Positions 6,009 to 11,959 of a stretch of 11,959 nucleotides of DNA are shown piece after piece (position 1 is the first letter of the stretch; each line of letters begins with the position of its first letter). Source of the DNA: Firmicutes bacterium UBA5499 (GTDB taxonomy: Bacteria > Bacillota > DTU084); the NCBI GenBank assembly GCA_002426275.1, contig DIPB01000058.1:10902-22860 (forward strand), in the 5' to 3' direction. The position numbers and the translations under genes were made by a program. The notes below the pieces were generated by a model that saw only the letters and a program-made list of their open reading frames with translations, was not told where the DNA came from and ran no database searches.

Positions 6009-6234
6009 GTCTTAATCCAAAGCCTGAGCGCAGAGAGCTTGCGGCAGCGGTTACGGAAAAACCTTTTACGCGCAGCCTGAAGCTAAATTTCTCCGGCAGG
6101 AGCTCGCGCTGATTATCCAGGTTCCGGAACATCTGCCGGCCTGGGCAAGTCAGCATTGGCTTGCTTCAGATTGCCCGCGAGTAGTTGTGGACGCTTTGAG
6201 CAAAAAGAAGTGTCGTTAGCAGCCTCTTTGTAAC
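6009..6234. other. Non-coding region between convergent transcription units
   Basis: No credible gene; a 78-codon minus-strand frame over the terminator and repeat has no family features. It contains the diverged copy (about 6021-6160) of the flank found after the first coiled-coil gene (about 5103-5215). The two conserved blocks are about 25 bp further apart here. Confidence 0.5.
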
Positions 6235-6348
6235 CTAAACTTTAAAGGCGCCCTGCCTTCCGCAATCCAGTTTTTGCAGAACGCCTATCGCGTCATGCAA
6301 AATCTCCGCAAGGCTTCGGCGTGCTTTCGGCGCCATCTCCGAATTCAT
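6235..6348 (-). CDS. Possible 37-aa small protein overlapping the end of the TIM-barrel gene
   Basis: The ATG at 6348 overlaps the upstream TGA as ATGA, the same junction type seen at 10008-10011 in this operon. The product is basic at the start (MAPKARR from residue 5), then has a short amphipathic helix (SLAEILHDAIGVLQKL) and one Cys. An SD-like GGGGAGG lies about 13 nt upstream, which is long. No family is recognised. It could be a real coupled small protein or chance readthrough. Confidence 0.3.
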   Translation of the reverse strand: MNSEMAPKARRSLAEILHDAIGVLQKLDCGRQGAFKV

Positions 6349-7415
6349 AGGTTAATTCCGTCCTCCCCATTTTTCTCTTCCCGCTGCTTCTCCAGCACCC
6401 GCTGATAATTTTCGCCCAATCTATGCCATAGTTTTAACGCATCCGGAGCAGCCAAGGAGGTTCCGTAACCGCCACGATACGTCCAGGCTGCAAGCCGATC
6501 TACTCCCGCCTCCTGATATAAATCCACCGTCCTATCCAGCAAGGCAAAGTCATCCGGCTGCTTGTAATAACTCATGAGCCAACGCTCTGACAGTTTATTG
6601 TGCCGTTTTGCGACCTCTACGGTCCTTGCGGCAATGGACTTGAAGAAGGCAAAGGGAAGCTCCCAACTGATGATGGTAGTGGAGAAAACATCAAAATACG
6701 GTGATGCCGCCACCAGGTCCCAATTGTCATAACCCCTCTGTTCCGTTACGTAATAGGTATTCAGCGTGGCGTGGACGCACATGGTGATCTCGTAGTGGGG
6801 ATTCACTTCCTTGATCTGACGCGAAGTATCTTCTAAAATAAACAGCGCCTCACGCCAGCGAAACTGTTTGACATCGTCATTCATGAGTTTGGGCATCTCA
6901 TATCCATAGTAATCGTAAAACTTCTTTTTACACACAGGACATCTGCAGGTCCAATCTTCTCCACCGGAGCCTGTGATGGACGCATAGGACTTCGGCAGCG
7001 CGTAATGGGGCTCATCCCAAAAAAATCCGTCCCCTTCCGTCTGCCTGGCAAGCTTCAGACATAGGCGCTGAAAGTAATCGCGAAAAGCTTGCGTGTTAAA
7101 GCAGGCAGCTGGCAACGCCTCCCCTGTAAACGCGGAGACTTGACGATTATGCGTATTATTCTGCAAAAACAGGCTTACCTGTTCCCCGCCGAAGAACTTC
7201 CCTATGCCCCATGGATCAAGCAAAACCTTCAAGCCCATCTCTTTTGCCTTCAAAATGATTTTCTTGAGATTGGGAAACCAAAAGTCCAGATCAAACTCTG
7301 TGACAGCCAAGATCACGGTGTTACATCCGTGATCCAGCATTTCCCGGAAATCCTTTTCCGCATGTTCCACATAGCTGAGTCCGTAGTAACTTACAGCCGT
7401 TTGTGTAATAGCCAT
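6345..7415 (-). CDS. Predicted TIM-barrel glycoside-hydrolase-like protein
   Basis: A 356-aa cytoplasmic protein with the look of a (beta/alpha)8 glycosidase. It has an early AVSYYGLSYVEHAEKDFREM segment, LKVLLDPWGIGKFFGGE (about 62-78), DGFFWDEPHY (129-138) with D134-E135 as candidate catalytic acids on a strand end, a TCRCPVC cluster (C157, C159, C162) with KKKFYDYYG that may bind metal, and a late AAWTYRGG (about 309-316). I cannot assign a numbered GH family. ATG at 7415 is chosen because GAGGAGG is 6-7 nt upstream; the frame is open 140 codons further but that stretch lies antiparallel to no gene and inside the GH20 gene in another frame. It follows the GH20 gene by 19 nt, so it probably acts on the same sugar. 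Confidence 0.75.
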   Translation of the reverse strand: MAITQTAVSYYGLSYVEHAEKDFREMLDHGCNTVILAVTEFDLDFWFPNLKKIILKAKEMGLKVLLDPWGIGKFFGGEQVSLFLQNNTHNRQVSAFTGEALPAACFNTQAFRDYFQRLCLKLARQTEGDGFFWDEPHYALPKSYASITGSGGEDWTCRCPVCKKKFYDYYGYEMPKLMNDDVKQFRWREALFILEDTSRQIKEVNPHYEITMCVHATLNTYYVTEQRGYDNWDLVAASPYFDVFSTTIISWELPFAFFKSIAARTVEVAKRHNKLSERWLMSYYKQPDDFALLDRTVDLYQEAGVDRLAAWTYRGGYGTSLAAPDALKLWHRLGENYQRVLEKQREEKNGEDGINL

Positions 7416-7434
7416 GATCGTCCTCCTCAGAAGG

Positions 7435-8919
7435 TCAGTTGCGTTGTGAGCATGCATAATCAACCTCTTTGCTGCGCCACCCTGCCGCCGGATAAGCGCC
7501 AGCTGCCGGCGCCAGCTTGCGCTGCAGATCAGCTGTGAGCGTTGCAATATTCCCCCAACTGGAGGTGAAAACTTTCCGTTCTTTTGCACTGGTCCAAGCC
7601 GCCTCTGCAGCGCAGGGGATAAGGGTAATGTGTTCTGGCAGCGTATCCCAAGTAGTGGCAAGTAAACCGAACGCTCCCATGCGTTGCGCTTCCGCACCCA
7701 GCGTCCTAATATTTTCATTATCATGCCAAGGACATAAGAGGGTAGTAAAGCCTTGACGCAGAAAATATTCACTGGTTGACGCCTGGCCTTGGGTGATGCC
7801 ATATTGCCAGTCGGCGATGATGATTCTTTTGTCAAGCAAATCCAGAGCTTCGTGAGTGCGTTGATCCGGCCTACTGGTAGCTATATTGGGGCGCTCCCAT
7901 TTGGTCTGATCCAGCAGCGCGTCTCCCCAGATAATTGGGCGACGGCCAAGCCGCGCTAACTCTTCTGTCACCTCATTTAAGTACTCTGCAAACATCTTAG
8001 GTCTATCCTTAGGCCGGCACAGATCGCAGGTAGCGTAAGAATAAGCCTCATCAAACCCTAAATGAAAATACTTGCCTTCCCCGCAGACTTCTATTTTCTC
8101 CTGACGGGCAGCCCTGAGCAACGTGCGCGTTTCAGGATTGCTCAGGCACCAGGTCCAGCCGTCGGGCTCAAAGAGCAATGCCTTCCCGGGATTTTGATCA
8201 AGCACCACATGCTTGCCATAGCTGCAGCGAGAACCAGAGGCGTGCCCCAGGCAATTGAGCATGGGGATTACCTCCATTCCCATTCCCTGCGCGATCTCGA
8301 TCAGAGATTGAACCGCTTTCTTAGTATAGGAATGATTAGGCCAGGCTAATTCGGCCAGGACGTCGGATTGTAGTGTCCCCCAAAATTCTAAGACGATGTG
8401 GGTATACTTCATCAATCCGGCCAGGCGGATGGCTTTCTCCAAAAAGACCAGGGTCGTTTCAGGAAATACGCACAGGTGCAAGCCCCGAAACTGCAGCGCC
8501 GGCTCATCGGCAATGTCCACCCAGGGAATGACAAATCTCTCCCCGCCGGGCTCCAGACTCCGCGGCTTTACGAGCTGAACCAGAGTATACCAGGCAGACA
8601 ATAATCCTCGGGCGCTGGAGACACTGATGGCAATTCCCCTGCCGTCCACAGATAATCTGTAGCCTTCTGCCGCCAAATCTGCAGCCTTTCGCACGCTAAG
8701 GGGCAAGGCAGCGTCTTTTGAATGCGGAATGAATTCTAGCTTGCAGACCCCCAATGTAAACTTACGCCACAGATCTTGTAACGTTGCTTCCCCCACTGCC
8801 ACAGAAGGCTCCAGCGCGCATTTGAGCTCTGTGCCAAACACATATGCACCGTCTTTCCAGCTCACATGCGCGGGTTTGGGACAGAGAGCGCGCGACACTG
8901 ACTGCCAAAGTTTTTTCAC
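7435..8919 (-). CDS. GH20-family beta-N-acetylhexosaminidase-like protein
   Basis: A 494-aa protein of the glycoside hydrolase family 20 type, which removes terminal beta-linked GlcNAc or GalNAc by substrate-assisted catalysis using a neighbouring Asp-Glu pair. Residues 1-135 resemble the GH20 N-terminal alpha/beta domain (GYRLSVDGRGIAISVSSARG near 86-105). The barrel starts near ALQFRGLHLCVFP (141-153). The HxGxDE motif is present as FHLGFDEAY, with D290 and E291 as polarising Asp and acid/base Glu. A CDLCRP segment follows. There is no signal peptide, so it should act on imported small glycosides. GTG at 8919 has GGGAGGG 7 nt upstream. It lies 15 nt after the Gfo/Idh gene. True substrate specificity cannot be read from the sequence; some GH20-like proteins have lost N-acetyl specificity. 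Confidence 0.87.
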   Translation of the reverse strand: MKKLWQSVSRALCPKPAHVSWKDGAYVFGTELKCALEPSVAVGEATLQDLWRKFTLGVCKLEFIPHSKDAALPLSVRKAADLAAEGYRLSVDGRGIAISVSSARGLLSAWYTLVQLVKPRSLEPGGERFVIPWVDIADEPALQFRGLHLCVFPETTLVFLEKAIRLAGLMKYTHIVLEFWGTLQSDVLAELAWPNHSYTKKAVQSLIEIAQGMGMEVIPMLNCLGHASGSRCSYGKHVVLDQNPGKALLFEPDGWTWCLSNPETRTLLRAARQEKIEVCGEGKYFHLGFDEAYSYATCDLCRPKDRPKMFAEYLNEVTEELARLGRRPIIWGDALLDQTKWERPNIATSRPDQRTHEALDLLDKRIIIADWQYGITQGQASTSEYFLRQGFTTLLCPWHDNENIRTLGAEAQRMGAFGLLATTWDTLPEHITLIPCAAEAAWTSAKERKVFTSSWGNIATLTADLQRKLAPAAGAYPAAGWRSKEVDYACSQRN

Positions 8920-8934
8920 AGCATAGCCCTCCCT

Positions 8935-10011
8935 TTAAAGATAGACAGGTTTTCCCCGGGAAATAGACTCGTAACACGCATTCATCGCCTCTATAGTCTT
9001 TTTATGCCACTCCAGATTAATCTTCGGTTCCCTGTGACGGCTGACGCAGTCATAGAACTCATCCATCATCCCAATCCACTCGTCAAAATATGTATACTGC
9101 ACTGTATACCTGTTGTTCGGCCCGCCGTTATAATAGACATTCGGCCCAAAGGCGTCTGCCTGGATAATGCCGGCCGTTCCCACGATGGTGAAATTGACTT
9201 CCATCCGTTTGGGGTAGACTTCCCAACCCACAGCCGGAACTGTTAAGCGCTCCTCCCTTCTGGACCAGGAAGGATCCAAAACAAACTTCAGACCATTTTT
9301 CATCTCTCCAGTGACAAACAACAGATCTTCCTCGCAGAGATCCGGCCTAATATTCTTCCCCACCTCCGCGTACACATAAGCGAATTCGGAATGAGACAGC
9401 CACCGGATCAAATCGAAGATATGGGGATGATCCGCCAGTGCGCCGCCGCGAAAACGCTGATCGCCTGCTTTCAGGGGAATTCGCTTACCGTAAGATTGCT
9501 CGGGGATTCCCTGCCAGGGAAACGCCCACACAGGGGACAAGGTGATATTCGTCGCGTTAAACGAGAGCAAATCGCCTATTTTCTTTTCCGCTGTCAGCTC
9601 CATCACTCTCTTGACCGTGGGGTTGTAGTGCAGCTCCAATTCCACCTGACAGATGACGTTGCTGTCCCTTGCCAAGCTGATCATCTCGTCGTATTCGTCC
9701 ATGTCAAAGGTGGGAATCTTCATGGAGAGCATATGTTTCTTGTACTGGCAACAGGTTTTAAACTCCGGGAAATGCTTGCTGTTTTCAGACGCGAGGATCA
9801 CAGCGTCGATCTCCGGCTGGCTTTCCAGCATTTCTGTTAAGGTGGCATATACGGCCACCGGATAGCCCAAAGCTGCAAAATGGCCCGCGATTTTCTCATC
9901 TTCGCATGACACAGCCACCCAGTTAAGTTTGGGATTTTCCAGCAAGGTATTATAATACTTTCTCACATGCGCGTGCGTTAACGACGATATGGCCACATTA
10001 ATCTGTCTCAT
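8935..10011 (-). CDS. Gfo/Idh/MocA-family oxidoreductase
   Basis: A 358-aa member of the Gfo/Idh/MocA family, whose members oxidise or reduce sugars, inositols and related compounds with NAD(P). It has an N-terminal Rossmann-like domain (about 1-120) and a C-terminal alpha/beta domain. The usual GxGxxG is replaced by ISSLTHAHV (8-16) and the usual EKP by MKIP (97-100), so cofactor binding may be unusual. The second-domain motif is kept as GGALADHPHIFDLIRWL (189-205), with D194 and H197 at the likely catalytic positions. The start ATG at 10011 overlaps the upstream TGA as ATGA, with GGAGG upstream, indicating translational coupling. Cytoplasmic. It may convert the sugar released by the two downstream glycosidase-like proteins; 3-keto glycoside chemistry is possible but not shown. 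Confidence 0.88.
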   Translation of the reverse strand: MRQINVAISSLTHAHVRKYYNTLLENPKLNWVAVSCEDEKIAGHFAALGYPVAVYATLTEMLESQPEIDAVILASENSKHFPEFKTCCQYKKHMLSMKIPTFDMDEYDEMISLARDSNVICQVELELHYNPTVKRVMELTAEKKIGDLLSFNATNITLSPVWAFPWQGIPEQSYGKRIPLKAGDQRFRGGALADHPHIFDLIRWLSHSEFAYVYAEVGKNIRPDLCEEDLLFVTGEMKNGLKFVLDPSWSRREERLTVPAVGWEVYPKRMEVNFTIVGTAGIIQADAFGPNVYYNGGPNNRYTVQYTYFDEWIGMMDEFYDCVSRHREPKINLEWHKKTIEAMNACYESISRGKPVYL

Positions 10012-10793
10012 CGCGGTTTTCCTCCATAAAGCGCAAGCGGTGCAACCAGGGAGTTAGATTCATCGATTGCCTGCCTGAGCTTCAGATAATGGGCATGCTG
10101 TCTCTGCAAAATCCCGATTTGCGAGCTGTCTGCAAGCACGGCTAAAATATAACGGATCCGCTCTCCATCGTCAATTTCTATGCCATAGAGTTCATAGTCC
10201 AGATCCTGATACACTTCCCTTTTGTCCTTGCCAAAGACGTATATGGGATAATGCTCCACCTGCGTATCCACAACCTGATCAGAGACTACGCCGGTTTCGC
10301 AAATGATCTCGTGCAGTTCAATAGATTCCGCTACGTTGGGGAGAACGCCCAGCTCCACGCTGGCCTTGACGCCGTTTGCAGTGGACAATAACATGTTGCC
10401 ATACTGATTTTTCAGATCCAGCGAACTAAAGACCGTTGTGATTTCATCCTGCAGGATAAATTCCAGGAGATCCATCTGTCTCACGCATAAAGCAGCCAGA
10501 GAACCGCCGGCGCAAAAATGTTTGATCCTCATGCCCGCCGGCCGCTTCACAATGCCTTTGTGCAAGACACTTCTCAGCTCCAGATAGCGTCTTTTGCTTC
10601 GCCAGTAAAATAAAGGCACGTCCAGATAACGCTCTGCTTCAACTGGTTTTCCCCGCGCTTCCGCTTGGAAAAACCGATACAACCCCTTCTCGCAGCCCAC
10701 AATTACGCTGTCATGCTTGAAATCGATGCTTTTTATCTGAGCAATTTTGTACTTTGCCGCAAGCTCCAGCAGTTTTTCCGCAATCTCTTTCAC
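10008..10793 (-). CDS. Unrecognised 261-aa protein, possible partner of the Gfo/Idh protein
   Basis: I do not recognise a named family. The first 130 residues are mixed, with a basic segment (about 65-92). The second half has alternating beta-type strands: NGVKASVELG (about 140-149), then IELHEIICETGVVSDQ, YPIYVFG and VYQDLDYELYGIE. This pattern resembles the beta-sheet C-terminal domain of Gfo/Idh proteins without a nucleotide-binding domain. That resemblance is by eye and weak. GTG at 10793 has GAGAGGG 7 nt upstream. It is 14 nt after the SIS gene and overlaps the Gfo/Idh gene by ATGA, so a physical or sequential partnership with that enzyme is reasonable. No signal peptide or membrane segment is seen. 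Confidence 0.8.
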   Translation of the reverse strand: MKEIAEKLLELAAKYKIAQIKSIDFKHDSVIVGCEKGLYRFFQAEARGKPVEAERYLDVPLFYWRSKRRYLELRSVLHKGIVKRPAGMRIKHFCAGGSLAALCVRQMDLLEFILQDEITTVFSSLDLKNQYGNMLLSTANGVKASVELGVLPNVAESIELHEIICETGVVSDQVVDTQVEHYPIYVFGKDKREVYQDLDYELYGIEIDDGERIRYILAVLADSSQIGILQRQHAHYLKLRQAIDESNSLVAPLALYGGKPR

Positions 10794-10807
10794 TCTAAAT
10801 CCCTCTC

Positions 10808-11572
10808 TTACAACATTTTTACCCGGGAACGATATTTCGCGATCTTTTTCGCGTTAAATTCATCTCCGCCCGGTACGTTAGCGCTCCTCCACAGCGGCGC
10901 CACCGTGCCGGCTTCAGCGCATAGTCTTACGGTTTCAATCTCCAGGCGATGGAGAAGATAAAAATCAACAATATTGGAAATGGGCGCTATGGGGGTATCG
11001 CATCCGGGCACGTTCACCACAGCATCCCCCACCGGGTTATAGTCGTCAATGCAGACCTCTGCAAAATCGAAGAGATTCTTCTTGGAAGAATGCCGGATGG
11101 GGGAATCCGGCGGTATGCCCTCTTGCCACTTGCTGCTTGAAATCGCAATGATCTTTACTCCGTTTGCTTTCGCTTCCAAAGCGGCGTCAATGGTGGCCGC
11201 ATTGATGCCGATATTGTGAACGATAATCAAGACATCATCCCTGTGGAGATCATAATATCTTATGATGGCTCTGCCATAGTTTTCACAGCGCTCCAGCTCA
11301 AGGTACTTCAGCGCCTGATTGAAGACGGAAAGACCTGTTTCCATAATAGGGTTGATATTGCAAAGCCCGCCTGCGCGAAAGAAGATTTCTCCCACAGGCA
11401 GTGTGGTATGTCCGCCGCCGCCATAGATACTGATCAGTTTGTCAGCTTCGATTGCCTCCGCCATCAGTTGCGCAGCCCTGCAAAGGTTATCATACTGCTC
11501 TGACTCAATTTCTTGCAGGATTTTGCAAATCATCGGTAGATAGCCAAAACTCCGATCTTTTCTCTCGCCCAT
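10808..11572 (-). CDS. SIS-domain sugar-phosphate-binding protein (UPF0309-like)
   Basis: A 254-aa SIS-domain protein. SIS domains bind phosphosugars in isomerases, aldolases, amidotransferases and regulators. The first part of the domain has YGGGGHTTLPVGEIFFRAGGL (50-70), much like the GxGHS-E-xxRAGG pattern of the UPF0309 family. The second part has VLIIVHNIGINAATIDAALEAK (about 115-135) followed by KIIAISSSKW (140-149). The chain continues with PVGDAV and a C-terminal helical region. ATG at 11572 has AGAGGTGA 7 nt upstream. It directly follows a LacI-type regulator gene. A sugar-phosphate isomerase or lyase role in the same pathway is likely, with no basis to name the sugar. An alternative is a small-molecule-sensing subunit. 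Confidence 0.85.
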   Translation of the reverse strand: MGERKDRSFGYLPMICKILQEIESEQYDNLCRAAQLMAEAIEADKLISIYGGGGHTTLPVGEIFFRAGGLCNINPIMETGLSVFNQALKYLELERCENYGRAIIRYYDLHRDDVLIIVHNIGINAATIDAALEAKANGVKIIAISSSKWQEGIPPDSPIRHSSKKNLFDFAEVCIDDYNPVGDAVVNVPGCDTPIAPISNIVDFYLLHRLEIETVRLCAEAGTVAPLWRSANVPGGDEFNAKKIAKYRSRVKML

Positions 11573-11703
11573 TTGGACGTCACCTCTGATGATAAATTTG
11601 CCGGAGAACTCTCAGCGCTCCGCAGTTACCGCTGAGCGCCGGCTTCACAGCCCCGCGATCATTTAAGAGGCTGCCGCCTGCGAGAGAGAGTCCAGAGCCG
11701 GGG
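11573..11703. other. 131-bp spacer between the LacI-type regulator and the SIS gene, with a short inverted repeat
   Basis: CTCAGCG (11611-11617) and CGCTGAG (11630-11636) are perfect reverse complements separated by 12 nt. No U-tract follows in either direction, so it is not an obvious terminator. It could be an operator for the adjacent LacI-type protein or an RNA hairpin between co-transcribed genes. I see no convincing promoter in the spacer. Confidence 0.35.
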
Positions 11704-11959
11704 TTATTCCGATACTTTATATAAAAGGTCAGGTATATGAACATGCGGCTGTTTAGAGACAGCCCTTTGGGACGAGCTCTCCCGAATGATCAAGGAAGGC
11801 TCCAAATAATAGTTGGCTCCCTCCTTCTCATTGCCTGTTTCCACCTGATCGATCAGCAGGCGCACAGCAGTCTCCGCCATATCTTCCACGCGATAGCTCA
11901 CCGTTGTGAGAGCGGGTATCACGACAGCTGATATGTCTAGGTTGTCGAAACCAGCTACA
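11704..11959 (-). CDS. LacI-family transcriptional regulator, C-terminal 84 residues (5' end outside window)
   Basis: The minus-strand frame is open from the window edge (first full codon ends at 11958) to TAA at 11704. It reads VAGFDNLDISAVVIPALTTV, then YRVEDMAETAVRLLIDQVE and LEPSLIIRESS, which are the hallmark end of the periplasmic-binding-protein-like effector domain of LacI/PurR regulators. The DNA-binding helix-turn-helix lies outside the window. A tail of about 25 residues after RESS is longer than in many family members. As the gene just upstream of the SIS, oxidoreductase and glycosidase genes and in the same direction, it probably regulates them in response to a sugar. Confidence 0.93.
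   Translation of the reverse strand, partial: VAGFDNLDISAVVIPALTTVSYRVEDMAETAVRLLIDQVETGNEKEGANYYLEPSLIIRESSSQRAVSKQPHVHIPDLLYKVSE

Noticed and set aside
5920..6156. A 78-aa minus-strand gene
   Set aside because: It runs through the terminator hairpin and the duplicated non-coding flank and has no recognisable features.
7416..7835. A 140-codon N-terminal extension of the TIM-barrel protein
   Set aside because: It lies inside the GH20 gene on the same strand in another frame, its translation is low-complexity basic sequence without family features, and ATG 7415 has a good SD.
11641..11703. Terminator after the LacI-type gene
   Set aside because: GC-rich sequence is present, but I found no stable stem followed by a T-tract.

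Overview
The window looks like the chromosome of an anaerobic, Gram-positive Firmicute, probably a clostridial or Peptococcaceae-type lineage. The reasons are strong AGGAGG-type Shine-Dalgarno (SD) sites, frequent GTG and TTG starts, a ferredoxin-linked 2-oxoacid oxidoreductase, and a TRAP (MtrB) protein, whose family is known from bacilli and some clostridia. The genus cannot be named from the sequence.

Positions 1-3290, minus strand, hold a four-gene operon read right to left: mtrB (tryptophan-sensing RNA-binding protein TRAP), iorA and iorB (indolepyruvate:ferredoxin oxidoreductase), and the start of an arylacetate (phenylacetate)-CoA ligase that runs off the left edge. A TTGACA/TAAAAT promoter precedes mtrB. 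This is the most interesting part of the window, because it appears to carry two RNA targets for its own first product. One is an 11-triplet NAG array, spaced 1-3 nt, lying over the SD and start codon of the ligase gene (440-492). The other is a shorter GAG array at the end of mtrB, overlapping a possible antiterminator that competes with an intrinsic terminator just before iorA (2933-3001). The model is that tryptophan-loaded TRAP terminates transcription before iorAB and blocks ligase translation. That would fit an anabolic or salvage role: arylacetate to arylacetyl-CoA to arylpyruvate to aromatic amino acid.

Positions 3288-4004 hold a ThuA-family gene. Positions 4005-6344 hold two tandem, plus-strand paralogous coiled-coil genes of unknown function. 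The first contains four perfect 21-bp heptad repeats. Non-coding spacers surround both, and a strong bidirectional terminator follows the second.

Positions 6235-11959, minus strand, look like one sugar-utilisation operon: the end of a LacI-family regulator, a SIS-domain sugar-phosphate protein, an unrecognised 261-aa protein, a Gfo/Idh/MocA oxidoreductase with an atypical nucleotide-binding motif, a cytoplasmic GH20-type hexosaminidase, a TIM-barrel glycosidase-like protein, and possibly a 37-aa ORF. ATGA overlaps and short gaps suggest co-transcription. The set suggests intracellular processing of an amino-sugar-containing or modified glycoside, but the substrate is not evident.
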